From: Cyclobacteriaceae bacterium | GTDB taxonomy: Bacteria > Bacteroidota > Bacteroidia > Cytophagales > Cyclobacteriaceae | Direction of reading: 5' to 3' | Assembly (NCBI GenBank): GCA_947458585.1 | Contig: CANGYY010000014.1 | Coordinates: forward strand, 1 to 54,900 | DNA: 54,900 bases | Shown: positions 9,040 through 19,395 of the stretch, in pieces | Layout: every line of letters begins with the position of its first letter | How positions within the stretch are numbered: the stretch's first letter is position 1 | The notes under the pieces: model-generated | What the model was told of the DNA's origin: nothing | Database searches by the model: none | Seen by the model: only the letters and a program-made list of their open reading frames with translations | Translations under genes and position numbers: made by a program

Positions 9040-10073
9040 GAAAAATTAGATTTGGAAAACACGTATTAGCCCTGCTTGCCCTGCTAATTTTTTTCAGCCA
9101 AGGGAAGGCACAGGATTTTCAGTTCTCCCAATTATATGCTGCCCCCCTATACCTCAATCCCGCGCTGACGGGTATCAGCCAAGAGACCCGCATGGGCATG
9201 GTGTACCGCAATCAGTGGCCGGGCCTAGATTACCAGTTTACCGCATTTACCGCCTATGTGGATCATTACAGCTTCGATCGAAAAAGTGGCGTAGGACTTA
9301 GTTTGAGTTCCTTCTCGGAAGAATTTTTGGAACTCAACACCACCGATATCTCAGGATATTATGCCTACAACCTCCAGCTTTCTGAACGTGCAGCCGTCCA
9401 GGTAGGGACTCAGGTTTCCTACATCCAAAAACGAGGAATACTTGAAAATCTACTCTTTGGGGATCAAATTGACATCTTCAATCAAACCACCTTCCCCAGC
9501 TCCGCCGATGCTCTAGGGGGATTGGAGCCCTTCAGCTATTTTTCTGTGGGTCTAGGTGGGGTGCTGACTTGGGACAAGCTCTGGGTAGGGGTGTCGGGCC
9601 ACCACCTCAACAAACCCAGTCTGACCTTCTTTATGCGGAATGGAGATAGTCAGCATTGGCCCAAGTACTCCCTTCAAGTAGGCTACACGATACCCTTGGA
9701 TGAACCGGAATTTTGGGAGGAGGGCTCTGGGAAATTTGTGCACCTGATGGCCAACTACAAGCGCCAAGGGCCTTTCCAGTTTGTGGACGCGGGTGCCCAA
9801 GTGCTGCTCGACCAGCTCGTCCTAGGCGCTGGTCTTCGAAATATGCCCATCCAATCCGACCTCCCCAAGCGTGAATCGGTGATTGCTCTTTTTGGACTCA
9901 ATCTTTCCAATGGACTTTCGATGGGTTACAGCTACGACTACCCGATTTCGGATGTGGGATCGCAGACCCTAGGTTCACACGAACTGAGTCTTCGCTACCA
10001 ATTTTTCTACGGTACCCCGAAGTCTCGAGGGCAGCGTTCACGCGTGCTGCCCTGCTTTTCCTACCTTCGGTGA
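9036..10073 (+). CDS. PorP/SprF family type IX secretion membrane protein
   Basis: 345 residues with a clear signal peptide (about 1-25, ending GKAQ) followed by DFQFSQLYAAPLYLNPALTG, a hallmark of the PorP/SprF family. The rest alternates short amphipathic strands typical of an outer-membrane beta-barrel. SprF in Flavobacterium is needed for secretion of its neighbour-encoded adhesin SprB, and paralogues are commonly paired with other type B cargo. Here the start codon overlaps the adhesin stop (ATGA), which supports a dedicated cargo/export-partner pair. No terminator was seen after the stop. Confidence 0.92.
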   Translation: MRKIRFGKHVLALLALLIFFSQGKAQDFQFSQLYAAPLYLNPALTGISQETRMGMVYRNQWPGLDYQFTAFTAYVDHYSFDRKSGVGLSLSSFSEEFLELNTTDISGYYAYNLQLSERAAVQVGTQVSYIQKRGILENLLFGDQIDIFNQTTFPSSADALGGLEPFSYFSVGLGGVLTWDKLWVGVSGHHLNKPSLTFFMRNGDSQHWPKYSLQVGYTIPLDEPEFWEEGSGKFVHLMANYKRQGPFQFVDAGAQVLLDQLVLGAGLRNMPIQSDLPKRESVIALFGLNLSNGLSMGYSYDYPISDVGSQTLGSHELSLRYQFFYGTPKSRGQRSRVLPCFSYLR

Positions 10074-10131
10074 TTTGTCATTCAAAAGCAGCGAATGGTG
10101 CCTGTGCTCGTGGCTTTCCCTAGGATTGTTG

Positions 10132-10139
10132 TACCTTTG
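10132..10139 (+). promoter_or_regulatory. TAnnTTTG promoter core for the rRNA methyltransferase gene
   Basis: TACCTTTG matches the Bacteroidota -7 element and lies 17 bases before the ATG at 10157. Confidence 0.6.
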
Positions 10140-10156
10140 CTCCAGAATTTTGATTT

Positions 10157-11344
10157 ATGAAGTTACACAACAACACCATCAGAGGCGTTCATCAGGCCTT
10201 GGAAGCAATTTTTGTAGAAGGGCAGTATGCGGACAAAGTCATCGAACGCACCCTCAAATCCAATCCCAAGTGGGGAGCCAAGGACCGTTCCTTCATTGCG
10301 GAGACTACCTACGAGATGGTGCGCTGGTGGCGTCTGATCAATTTTCTCAGCCCTTCCAAGGACCCTTGGGACCTCTTCGGCACCTACTGGCTGATGCAGG
10401 GAAATGAACTTCCTCCCTGGGATGAATTTGCGCGGCTGCAACCCGAAAAAATCAAATCAAAATACGATTCCATCTCCGATCCGGGATTAATCGAATCCAT
10501 TCCCGAATGGCTCCAAACTTTAGGATCCAAAGAGTTGGGCGAGAAGTGGGAAGCTGAAATCCACGCGCTCAACGAAGAGGCTGAGGTGGTCTTGCGGGTG
10601 AATACCCTAAAAACTACCCGAGAGCGTCTCAAGAATCTCTTGGAAGCCGATGGCATCCGTAGTTACTTGGTCAAAGGCTACCCCGATGCGCTGGTGCTTG
10701 AAGAACGTCAAAACGTGTTTCGCCATCCTTCCTTCAAGGAAGGCTTGTTTGAAGTTCAAGATGCAAGTTCCCAGCTAGTCGCTGCCGCACTCCAAGTGGA
10801 GCCGGGCATGCGGGTTATCGATGCCTGTGCTGGCGCTGGAGGAAAGTCATTGCATTTGGCAGCCCTGATGGGCAACAAAGGAAAAGTCATCTCCATGGAT
10901 GTGGAAGAGTGGAAGTTGCAGCAGGCAAAGCTCCGAGCCCGTAGAAATGGGGTTTCTATTTTTGAACCCAAGGTCATCGAAGGATCCAAGACCATCAAGC
11001 GTCTCAAGGAATCTGCGGATCGCCTTTTGTTGGATGTGCCTTGCTCAGGATTAGGCGTGTTGCGCAGAAATCCAGATACGAAGTGGAAGCTGTCGCTGGA
11101 GTCCATCCAAAAAGTACAGGAAACCCAGCAGGAAATTCTGCAGAGCTACCCATCCATGCTGAAAAAAGGAGGACAATTGGTCTATGCGACCTGCAGTATT
11201 CTCCCTTCGGAAAATGAGGAGCAGATCAAAAAGTTTTTGGAGAGTGAGGCGGGCAAAAACTTTGAACTACTTGAAGACCGCAAGGTACTGGCTCAAGAAA
11301 GTGGCTTTGACGGGTTTTATATTGCGAGGCTTTTGAATAAGTAA
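10157..11344 (+). CDS. RsmB/NOL1-NOP2-Sun family rRNA cytosine-C5 methyltransferase
   Basis: A 395-residue SAM-dependent RNA m5C methyltransferase of the RsmB (Fmu)/NSUN family. Visible motifs are SAM motif I DACAGAGGK (222-230), motif IV DVPCSGLGVLRRNPD (293-307; Cys296) and motif VI YATCSILPSENEEQ (Cys346). In this family the motif VI cysteine attacks C6 of the cytosine and the motif IV cysteine helps release the product. The first ~140 residues resemble the NusB-like helical domain seen in RsmB. The substrate (16S position 967 or another site) cannot be read from sequence alone. It has its own promoter core and is not obviously part of the adhesin operon. Confidence 0.9.
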   Translation: MKLHNNTIRGVHQALEAIFVEGQYADKVIERTLKSNPKWGAKDRSFIAETTYEMVRWWRLINFLSPSKDPWDLFGTYWLMQGNELPPWDEFARLQPEKIKSKYDSISDPGLIESIPEWLQTLGSKELGEKWEAEIHALNEEAEVVLRVNTLKTTRERLKNLLEADGIRSYLVKGYPDALVLEERQNVFRHPSFKEGLFEVQDASSQLVAAALQVEPGMRVIDACAGAGGKSLHLAALMGNKGKVISMDVEEWKLQQAKLRARRNGVSIFEPKVIEGSKTIKRLKESADRLLLDVPCSGLGVLRRNPDTKWKLSLESIQKVQETQQEILQSYPSMLKKGGQLVYATCSILPSENEEQIKKFLESEAGKNFELLEDRKVLAQESGFDGFYIARLLNK

Positions 11345-11350
11345 GTCCAC

Positions 11351-11532
11351 AGTAGCAAGTAGCTAGTATCAAGTATCAAGACGATTAGAACCAAGAACCA
11401 AGAGACCTGCCTGTCGGCAGACAGGTTAGACTTACTATTCTGCTGCTAGGAAACTCCTGCTAATCAGGAGCATCATTCATCTCGGCTCTAGTTTCTTGCA
11501 TCTTGTTTCTGGAAAATCTTGCTACTTGATAC
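11351..11532. repeat. two oppositely oriented heptamer arrays flanking a palindrome, guaB leader side
   Basis: The spacer opens with four 7-nt units AGTAGCA, AGTAGCT, AGTATCA, AGTATCA (11351-11378) and two AACCAAG units (11389-11402). An imperfect palindrome CCTGCCTGTCGGCAGACAGG follows at 11406-11425. The right half carries reverse-complement-type units (TTTCTTG, CATCTTG, TTTCTGG at 11492-11512; CTTGCTA, CTTGATA at 11518-11531). The left and right arms could pair into a long imperfect hairpin. No gene is supported here. Confidence 0.6.
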
Positions 11533-11582
11533 ATTGTACAATAATATTTTTCACATTCTATTAATCCAAGACAATTTCCATG

Positions 11583-11590
11583 TAACTTTG
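11583..11590 (+). promoter_or_regulatory. TAnnTTTG promoter core for guaB
   Basis: TAACTTTG matches the Bacteroidota -7 element. It lies 36 bases before the guaB ATG and downstream of the heptamer repeats, so those repeats are upstream of the transcript. Confidence 0.6.
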
Positions 11591-11602
11591 ACGGGCAAAT
11601 AG

Positions 11603-13105
<1,503 letters not shown>

Positions 13106-13111
13106 ACTCGG

Positions 13112-13144
13112 GAAACCGGTCTTTGGGCCGGTTTCTTTTTGTTT
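13112..13144 (+). terminator. intrinsic terminator after guaB
   Basis: GAAACCGG (13112-13119) pairs with CCGGTTTC (13128-13135) around a short loop and is followed by TTTTTGTTT. It starts 7 bases after the guaB stop. Confidence 0.85.
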
Positions 13145-13217
13145 CCTAGGTAGTCGAATGCTAAATTAATCGGGCGAATTTGCCCCAATCCCTTGTAACC
13201 CCAAGCTGAATTCTCTC

Positions 13218-14258
13218 GTGTACAAGCAGCTCATCAAGCCCATTCTTTTTTTACAGCAGCCCGAGTCGGCCCACCACTTTACCTTTGGTCTGATCAAATG
13301 GGCATTTAATTTTCCTATACTTAAGTCCATCCTCCAATCCCTCTTCCGATTGGAAGATTCCCGGTTGGAGCGTGAGGTTTTTGGTTTGAAATTTTCAAAT
13401 CCCATTGGGCTGGCAGCTGGTTTTGACAAGGATGCGAAGCTCATTGACGAGATGGCGATGCTGGGATTTGGCTTTATCGAGATCGGTACGCTTACGCCCA
13501 AGCCTCAAGAAGGCAATCCTCAACCTCGACTATTTCGCTTGCCGGAGGACGAGGCTTTGATCAATCGCATGGGCTTCAACAATGGCGGGGTGCTGGGCGC
13601 GATTGAGCGATTGAAAAAAAGAAAATCTTCTGTCCTCGTTGGTGGAAATATTGGCAAGAACAAGGTGACCCCAAATGAGGAGGCGCTTTCTGACTACTTG
13701 TTTTGCCTAGAGGCTTTGCATCCTTATGTGGATTACTTTGTAGTGAATGTAAGTTCGCCCAATACTCCCAACCTGCGCGATCTTCAAGAAAAGGAGCCTT
13801 TGAAAAAGCTCTTACTAGGTGTCAAGGCTGCTAATGAAAAGCACCCGCAACCCAAGCCCATTTTACTCAAAATCGCTCCGGACTTGACGAATGGGCAATT
13901 GGATGACATCATTGAGATTGTGCGAGAAACGCAGATAGAAGGGGTGATCGCTACCAATACCACCTTGGATCGATCCAACTTACATACAGATCCCAAAAAA
14001 CTGGAAAGTATAGGTGCCGGAGGGCTGAGTGGAAAGGCATTGGAAAAAAGAAGCACCGAAGTGATTCGCTACCTTTACCAGCAGTCTGGGGGCGCTTTTC
14101 CAATTGTAGGGGTGGGGGGTGTTTTCTCCGCTAAAGATGCCATCGAGAAATTGGAAGCGGGCGCAAGCCTAGTCCAAGTGTACTCGGGCATGATTTATGA
14201 GGGACCATCCTTAATCAAAAAAATCAAGAAGGGTCTCCTGCTCAAATTCTCGAAGTAA
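13218..14258 (+). CDS. pyrD: dihydroorotate dehydrogenase (quinone), class 2
   Basis: PyrD oxidises dihydroorotate to orotate in pyrimidine synthesis and passes electrons to quinone at the inner membrane. The 346-residue protein has the class 2 N-terminal helical extension (about 1-45) that reaches the quinone pool, the FMN barrel motif [11 protein letters not shown] (61-71), and [12 protein letters not shown] with the class 2 catalytic serine (Ser180). C-terminal GVGGVFS and [11 protein letters not shown] bind the FMN phosphate. The start appears to be GTG at 13218, because no in-frame ATG occurs nearby and the N-terminus fits the family. Confidence 0.95.
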   Translation: MYKQLIKPILFLQQPESAHHFTFGLIKWAFNFPILKSILQSLFRLEDSRLEREVFGLKFSNPIGLAAGFDKDAKLIDEMAMLGFGFIEIGTLTPKPQEGNPQPRLFRLPEDEALINRMGFNNGGVLGAIERLKKRKSSVLVGGNIGKNKVTPNEEALSDYLFCLEALHPYVDYFVVNVSSPNTPNLRDLQEKEPLKKLLLGVKAANEKHPQPKPILLKIAPDLTNGQLDDIIEIVRETQIEGVIATNTTLDRSNLHTDPKKLESIGAGGLSGKALEKRSTEVIRYLYQQSGGAFPIVGVGGVFSAKDAIEKLEAGASLVQVYSGMIYEGPSLIKKIKKGLLLKFSK

Positions 14259-14311
14259 GTTGGCATTCTTCTCACTTTTGGCTAACATTAACCTCCGTAT
14301 TTTATCTGCAA

Positions 14312-16825
14312 ATGGCATCTGAATCACCCAAGACCAATACGTTTCGAAAAAAAGCTGAAAATGCGCCCAAGGCAAGTCCGGAACCTAAAAAGCCTTCCTT
14401 TTCCTTTGGAAAAATCGAGACCAAGCAGGTAGGGATTACCTTTGGGATTATTTTAATTTCAATCAGCATTTTTTTGGTGGTGGCTTTTGCTTCCTACTTG
14501 ATGAATGGACCTCAAGATCAGAGTTTGGTCATGAATAATGCAGATCAAGCGGTTCGCGATGCAGCCAAGGAGTCTAAAAACTGGTTGGGCTACCTAGGTG
14601 CTCAAGCTGCCCATTGGATGATTTTTCGCTGGTTTGGAGTTGCAGCCTTCCTATTTCCTCCCTTTTTGTTTCTATTAGGCTTCCGCTGGACCTTCAAGCT
14701 TTCCCTTTATTCATTGACGCGCTATGCGCTATTTGCGCTATTCTTTACCGCATGGATTGGATTGGTGACGGGCTATGCGGGCATGTTGGTGGATGGCTAT
14801 TCGAATTGGAGTTTTCTTTCTGGAGGCTTGGGCTACGAATTGGCTAGGCTTTCCTACGATTTTTTAGGGATGGGAACTTGGATCCTAATTGGGGGAACCC
14901 TGTTTATTTTCATCATCCTATTTTATGGTATCCAGCAACTCAATTGGTTTGCACCGAAACCAAAACCTTCGGATGACTTGAATCTTGAAGATGGAGTTGA
15001 TTCCGGAATTGCTTCCCCTTTTGACACAAATGGATCGGAAGAAGAGATTGAAGACGATGGATCTGAGTGGGAAGTTAAATCAGACGATCCCAACCTTCCC
15101 ATGGCTGGGGATAAAGTTGACTTTAGTTTGGTCGATGAGCCTGCAGCTCCAGTTGCCCCTCCTTTTCTAGTGAAAGATGATTTGGAAGAGGATCTTTTTG
15201 ATGTGCCCCAAGTAAATTTGCTGGAGGATGAAAAAGAACCAGTAGTGCTCAGGGATGGAAATTTTACCGTACAAAAAGGGCCTGAAGAAGAGAAGACCGC
15301 TGAAGAGGTAGAAAATTTGGATCCCTACGATCCGACCTTAGACCTACCCCGATACAAGTATCCGACGATAGACTTGCTCAACGAATACGATGTGAAGAAG
15401 GTCACCGTATCGCGTCAGGAACTCGAGGAAAACAAAGACAAGATCGTGACGACCTTGGAGAATTTTCAAATCGGAATACAAGGTATTCAAGCGACCATTG
15501 GGCCTACGGTCACTTTGTATGAAATTGTGCCCAACCCAGGGGTGAAAATTTCCAAGATCAAAAACTTAGAAGATGACATTGCCTTGAGTTTGGCTGCCTT
15601 AGGGATTCGAATCATCGCGCCTATTCCTGGAAAGGGGACCATAGGTATCGAGGTGCCCAACAAGAATCGAGAACTAGTGCCTGCTCGTGCAGTCCTAGGA
15701 ACTGAAAAATTCATGAAGTCCGATAAGGACTTGCCGATTGCTTTGGGGAAAACCATCTCCAACGAAGTGTTTGTGGCCGATTTGGCCAAGATGCCACACT
15801 TGTTGATGGCTGGTGCGACGGGTCAAGGAAAGTCGGTGGGGCTCAACATGATTTTGGCTTCTCTGATTTATAAGAAGCACCCTTCTCAACTGAAGTTTGT
15901 CTTGGTCGATCCGAAAAAGGTGGAATTGACCCTTTTCAATAAGATTGAGCGGCATTTCCTTGCCAAGCTCCCTGGGTCTGAGGAGGCGATCATCACGGAT
16001 ACCAAAAAGGTAATCCACACGCTCAATTCCTTGTGTATTGAGATGGACAACCGTTATACTTTGCTGAAAGAAGCGGGAGTACGTAATTTGAAGGAGTACA
16101 ATGCCAAGTTTGTTGCACGGAAGTTGAATCCGCAAAATGGGCATTACTTCATGCCTTACATCGTACTGGTTATCGATGAGTTGGCGGATTTGATGATGAC
16201 GGCAGGTAAAGAAATTGAAGCCCCCATTGCCCGACTGGCGCAATTGGCACGTGCCATTGGGATTCATTTGGTAGTCGCTACCCAGCGCCCTTCGGTGAAT
16301 GTAATTACTGGGGTGATCAAGGCCAACTTCCCCGCTCGACTATCTTTCCGCGTTACCTCCAAGATTGACTCACGCACCATTTTGGATGCTGGAGGGGCAG
16401 ATCAATTGATTGGTATGGGAGACATGCTTCTTTCGGTCGGTTCTGAAATGACCCGTATCCAATGTGCCTTCCTGGATACCCCAGAGGTAGATGCGGTCTG
16501 TGATTGGATTGGAGAGCAAAAAGGCTATGCTTCTGCTTACCTCCTTCCAGAATATATTGGGGAAGATGGCGAAGGTTCAGGATCGGACATAGACTTGTCT
16601 GATAGAGACCCTTTGTTTGACGAGGCCGCACGCTTGATCGTCCTGCACCAGCAAGGAAGTACTTCCTTGATTCAACGGAAGCTAAAGTTAGGTTACAACC
16701 GAGCGGGTAGAATTGTAGATCAGCTCGAGGCAGCCGGAGTGGTGGGTCCTTTTGAGGGATCCAAGGCTCGAGAGGTTTTAATTCAGGATGAAGTAAGTTT
16801 GGAACGGTTATTGAGTAGTTTGTAA
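14312..16825 (+). CDS. ftsK: FtsK/SpoIIIE DNA translocase
   Basis: An 837-residue septal DNA pump that moves chromosome dimers toward XerCD/dif at division. Four membrane segments lie at about 40-62, 108-126, 137-160 and 186-206. A long acidic linker (about 215-335) follows. The RecA-like motor has Walker A GATGQGKS (501-508) and Walker B VLVIDELADLM (618-628). The C-terminal winged-helix gamma domain (~765-830, ending near SKAREVLI) reads chromosome orientation sequences. Length and architecture are typical of Bacteroidota FtsK. The gene is 53 bases after pyrD, and the lolA-like gene follows after 31 bases, so they may be co-transcribed. Confidence 0.96.
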   Translation: MASESPKTNTFRKKAENAPKASPEPKKPSFSFGKIETKQVGITFGIILISISIFLVVAFASYLMNGPQDQSLVMNNADQAVRDAAKESKNWLGYLGAQAAHWMIFRWFGVAAFLFPPFLFLLGFRWTFKLSLYSLTRYALFALFFTAWIGLVTGYAGMLVDGYSNWSFLSGGLGYELARLSYDFLGMGTWILIGGTLFIFIILFYGIQQLNWFAPKPKPSDDLNLEDGVDSGIASPFDTNGSEEEIEDDGSEWEVKSDDPNLPMAGDKVDFSLVDEPAAPVAPPFLVKDDLEEDLFDVPQVNLLEDEKEPVVLRDGNFTVQKGPEEEKTAEEVENLDPYDPTLDLPRYKYPTIDLLNEYDVKKVTVSRQELEENKDKIVTTLENFQIGIQGIQATIGPTVTLYEIVPNPGVKISKIKNLEDDIALSLAALGIRIIAPIPGKGTIGIEVPNKNRELVPARAVLGTEKFMKSDKDLPIALGKTISNEVFVADLAKMPHLLMAGATGQGKSVGLNMILASLIYKKHPSQLKFVLVDPKKVELTLFNKIERHFLAKLPGSEEAIITDTKKVIHTLNSLCIEMDNRYTLLKEAGVRNLKEYNAKFVARKLNPQNGHYFMPYIVLVIDELADLMMTAGKEIEAPIARLAQLARAIGIHLVVATQRPSVNVITGVIKANFPARLSFRVTSKIDSRTILDAGGADQLIGMGDMLLSVGSEMTRIQCAFLDTPEVDAVCDWIGEQKGYASAYLLPEYIGEDGEGSGSDIDLSDRDPLFDEAARLIVLHQQGSTSLIQRKLKLGYNRAGRIVDQLEAAGVVGPFEGSKAREVLIQDEVSLERLLSSL

Positions 16826-16856
16826 GCGATGCTTATTGATTACGGCAGCCCATTCC

Positions 16857-17510
16857 ATGAATCGTAAAATTCTTTTTTTTGCATTTTTAGCTTCCTGCTT
16901 TTTTGCGGCACCAAGCCAAGCTCAAAAAGACCCCAAGGCAAAAGTAGTCTTGGATGCCATGAGCCAAAAATTTCAAAGCATGAAGGGCTTTACAGCTAGC
17001 TTTGAATACACCTTCCAAGATGAAGGAGGAGCAGGTGACCAACAGAGTGGTGAAGTAGCGGTCCTAGGCGATAAATACCGCCTCAAACTTCCAGATCAAG
17101 AAATTTACAACGACGGCAAGACCGTTTGGACCTTTATCCAAACAGGTGGATACAAAGAGGTCACCATCAACGATGCTGCTGGTATGGAGGGAGAGTTGAC
17201 CCCATCCAATATTTATACCTTGTATCAATCTGGATTTAACTACAAGCTTTTGGCAGATAAAACCTACCAAGGTAAACCCATTTCCACGGTGGAATTGACT
17301 GCGTTGAAATCCAATGCCCCTTTCAAGCAGGTCCGCTTGCTCATCGAAAAAGCAACTCAGCAGCTATTGGGATGGGAAATGCTCGATGGTCAGGGAGGTG
17401 TATTTACCTATTCCTTCAAAAACTTGAAAGCTGCACCCAGCCTTCCCTTGAGTTACTTCACCTTTGACCTTAAAAAATACCCTGGAATTGAAGTGATTGA
17501 TTTAAGATAG
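16857..17510 (+). CDS. LolA-like outer-membrane lipoprotein carrier protein
   Basis: A 217-residue periplasmic protein of the LolA family, which ferries lipoproteins from the inner to the outer membrane. The ATG at 16857 gives a textbook signal peptide of about 23 residues ending PSQAQ. The in-frame extension upstream would need a TTG start and would spoil that signal. The mature part has the LolA pattern: an MKGFTASFEYTF strand, a YRLKLPDQEIYNDGKTVW stretch and a C-terminal YFTFDLKKYPGIEVIDLR. It directly follows ftsK, an arrangement common in Bacteroidota. A bidirectional terminator follows. Confidence 0.85.
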   Translation: MNRKILFFAFLASCFFAAPSQAQKDPKAKVVLDAMSQKFQSMKGFTASFEYTFQDEGGAGDQQSGEVAVLGDKYRLKLPDQEIYNDGKTVWTFIQTGGYKEVTINDAAGMEGELTPSNIYTLYQSGFNYKLLADKTYQGKPISTVELTALKSNAPFKQVRLLIEKATQQLLGWEMLDGQGGVFTYSFKNLKAAPSLPLSYFTFDLKKYPGIEVIDLR

Positions 17511-17525
17511 ATTAATGAACTCTAC

Positions 17526-17558
17526 AAAAAAAGGCTTTCTCTCGAGAAAGCCTTTTTT
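17526..17558. terminator. bidirectional intrinsic terminator between lolA-like and cvpA-like genes
   Basis: GGCTTTCTC (17533-17541) pairs with GAGAAAGCC (17544-17552). A run of seven A precedes the stem and a run of six T follows it, so it works for both converging units. Its right end overlaps the stop codon of the minus-strand gene. Confidence 0.9.
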
Positions 17559-18090
17559 AGTTGGTGTCTCCTTCAATCTTTTGAATCAACTCTTGGCTCG
17601 CTTCTTTGACCGAAGGGAGGATTGGATCTAATATTTCAAGGACTTCTGGAGTAAGGGGCTCGATGAAGGCCAAGTACTCACTATCGGATTGCCATTTTTT
17701 GAGTGATTCCAGTTCCAGTTTCCCCAATACCCAAACCAGCAAACTGATAAAAAACCCGGTTCGTACGATGCCGAGCACTGCTCCGCCGAGGCTGTCTAGA
17801 CCACCTAGGAGGACTAGTCCAAGCATTTTTTTTAATGCCCGGCCAGCGATATTGATCAGAAAAAGGGTGCCAAAAAAAATCAGCAAAAAAGCAATTATTG
17901 GAAGTGCTAAGGCCTCTTGGTCGGTTTCCGAAGCCAACCATTTGCCTACAAATTCCATAAAATAAATACCTAGGACAATAGCCAATACAAAGCCAAAGAT
18001 CCCGACAATACTCATCAGGAGGCCTTTTTTGTAGCCTTCATACGCTCCTAAAGCCAGGAGGAGAAGGATGACCACATCAATCGGCTCCAA
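17557..18090 (-). CDS. CvpA family membrane protein
   Basis: A 177-residue inner-membrane protein with about four hydrophobic segments and the CvpA-family opening IDVVILLLLALGAYEGYKKG followed by a glycine-rich G-x-G-x(3)-G membrane stretch (LGLVLLGGLDSLGGAVLG). CvpA was named for colicin V production, but its general role in envelope stress or division is not well defined. The most likely start is a TTG at 18090, one base after the stop of the preceding yqeY-like gene. No ATG is available near the family N-terminus, so translation is probably coupled. Confidence 0.85.
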   Translation of the reverse strand: MEPIDVVILLLLALGAYEGYKKGLLMSIVGIFGFVLAIVLGIYFMEFVGKWLASETDQEALALPIIAFLLIFFGTLFLINIAGRALKKMLGLVLLGGLDSLGGAVLGIVRTGFFISLLVWVLGKLELESLKKWQSDSEYLAFIEPLTPEVLEILDPILPSVKEASQELIQKIEGDTN

Positions 18091-18091
18091 C

Positions 18092-18544
18092 TTACTTGGA
18101 CAAAAGAGCTTTTACCTGTTCGGCAATGGCTTTGCCATCTGCTTTACCTGCCAGTTCCTTGCTCGCCAGTCCCATCACTTTTCCCATATCCTTTGGGCCA
18201 GAAGCACCAGAAGTATCGATGATGGTTTGGATGGCCTGGATCAGTTCTGACTCAGATAAGGCCTTGGGTAAAAATTCCTGGATGACGGCCAGCTCCGCCA
18301 ATTCCACCTCCAAGAGGTCGGCACGGTTCTGTTTTTCGTAAATTTCTGCAGAATCTTTGCGCTGCTTCGCCGCTTTGGTGAGCAACTTTAATTCTTCTTC
18401 TTCACTCAAGGTGCCAGAATAGCCTTCCTTTGTTTCTTCCAAAAGAATCAAGGATTTGATTGCTCGAAGGGCGGTCAAGCGTACCTTGTCCTTTGCGATC
18501 ATCGCAGATTTTATTTCAGTTTCTATTCGCTGCTTTAAAGCCAT
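18092..18544 (-). CDS. YqeY/GatB-related domain protein
   Basis: A 150-residue protein matching the YqeY family, a stand-alone version of the tRNA-binding C-terminal domain of GatB. Typical stretches are MALKQRIETEIKSAMIAKDK at the N-terminus, LTALRAIKS, and the C-terminal KDMGKVMGLASKELAGKADG. Its precise function is unknown; a role in tRNA-dependent amidation is only suggested by homology. The ATG at 18544 gives the family start. The cvpA-like gene follows one base after its stop, forming a two-gene operon that ends at the shared terminator. Confidence 0.9.
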   Translation of the reverse strand: MALKQRIETEIKSAMIAKDKVRLTALRAIKSLILLEETKEGYSGTLSEEEELKLLTKAAKQRKDSAEIYEKQNRADLLEVELAELAVIQEFLPKALSESELIQAIQTIIDTSGASGPKDMGKVMGLASKELAGKADGKAIAEQVKALLSK

Positions 18545-18550
18545 AAGGTT

Positions 18551-18558
18551 TAGTTTTG
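18551..18558 (+). promoter_or_regulatory. possible TAnnTTTG promoter core for pdxJ
   Basis: TAGTTTTG matches the Bacteroidota -7 element and lies 47 bases before the pdxJ ATG, in the divergent spacer with the yqeY-like gene. Confidence 0.4.
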
Positions 18559-18605
18559 TGTTATACCAAGACAACAAAGTAAAAATACCTTTTTTTGGTG
18601 CCTAA

Positions 18606-19322
18606 ATGACAAAACTTAGTGTAAATATCAACAAGATTGCCACCCTACGGAATGCGAGAGGGGCTAATAATCCCAATGTGGTACAGGTGGCTTTGGATTG
18701 TGAGCGATTTGGTGCGCAAGGAATTACCGTGCATCCCCGCCCCGATGAGCGACACATTCGCTATCAGGATGTCTTGGACTTGGCACAAGTGGTCCACACA
18801 GAATTCAATATCGAAGGCTATCCCGATGCACGATTTATGGAGCTTATCCGGACGGTGAAGCCCGCTCAGGCTACACTGGTCCCTGATCCACCGACGGCCA
18901 TTACCTCCAATACCGGTTGGGATACCATCCAGCATCAATCCATGCTCCAAGATATTGTGGCTGAACTCAAGGCGATGGGCACGCGCGTATCCATCTTTAT
19001 CAATCCTGAAGCAAGGTTCTTTGAGCCCGCCAAACTGACTGGTACGGATCGGGTAGAATTGTACACTGAACCCTACGCTTCGGGCTATCACCAGGATAGA
19101 GAAAAGGCCGTGCATCCCTATGTGGAGGTAGCCAAGTTGGCCACTGAACTCGGATTGGGACTCAATGCGGGGCATGACCTTGATCTATATAATTTGGCCT
19201 ATTTGAAACAGCAAATCCCGCTCTTAGAAGAAGTATCTATTGGACATGCGCTGGTTTGTGACGCGCTTTATTTCGGCTTGGAGAATACCATTCAACTGTA
19301 CCGTCGCCAATTGGAGCTGTAA
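18606..19322 (+). CDS. pdxJ: pyridoxine 5'-phosphate synthase
   Basis: PdxJ condenses 3-amino-2-oxopropyl phosphate with 1-deoxyxylulose 5-phosphate to pyridoxine 5'-phosphate, the last step of the DXP-dependent vitamin B6 pathway. The 238-residue length is normal for a (beta/alpha)8 barrel. Conserved features are [13 protein letters not shown] at the N-terminus, the phosphate-binding HPRPDERHI (43-51), [12 protein letters not shown], and the C-terminal [15 protein letters not shown]. The ATG at 18606 matches family starts. It is divergent from the yqeY-cvpA pair. Confidence 0.96.
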   Translation: MTKLSVNINKIATLRNARGANNPNVVQVALDCERFGAQGITVHPRPDERHIRYQDVLDLAQVVHTEFNIEGYPDARFMELIRTVKPAQATLVPDPPTAITSNTGWDTIQHQSMLQDIVAELKAMGTRVSIFINPEARFFEPAKLTGTDRVELYTEPYASGYHQDREKAVHPYVEVAKLATELGLGLNAGHDLDLYNLAYLKQQIPLLEEVSIGHALVCDALYFGLENTIQLYRRQLEL

Positions 19323-19361
19323 GTTTTCCTAGGTTCGATATACTTGACTCTATCAAGAGCC

Positions 19362-19389
19362 TCGTAATTCGTATTTCGTAATTCGTACT
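19362..19389. repeat. degenerate heptamer array TTCGTAN x4
   Basis: Four adjacent 7-nt units CTCGTAA, TTCGTAT, TTCGTAA, TTCGTAC fill the spacer immediately before the alpha/beta hydrolase ATG at 19396. A matching array lies at 49405-49432. Confidence 0.7.
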
Positions 19390-19395
19390 TTCAAA

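Noticed and set aside
10075..10407. 110-codon plus-strand frame
   Set aside because: It overlaps the rRNA methyltransferase gene in another frame and has no family features.
16836..16856. Extended start of the LolA-like protein
   Set aside because: It requires a TTG codon and places seven residues before a perfect signal peptide.
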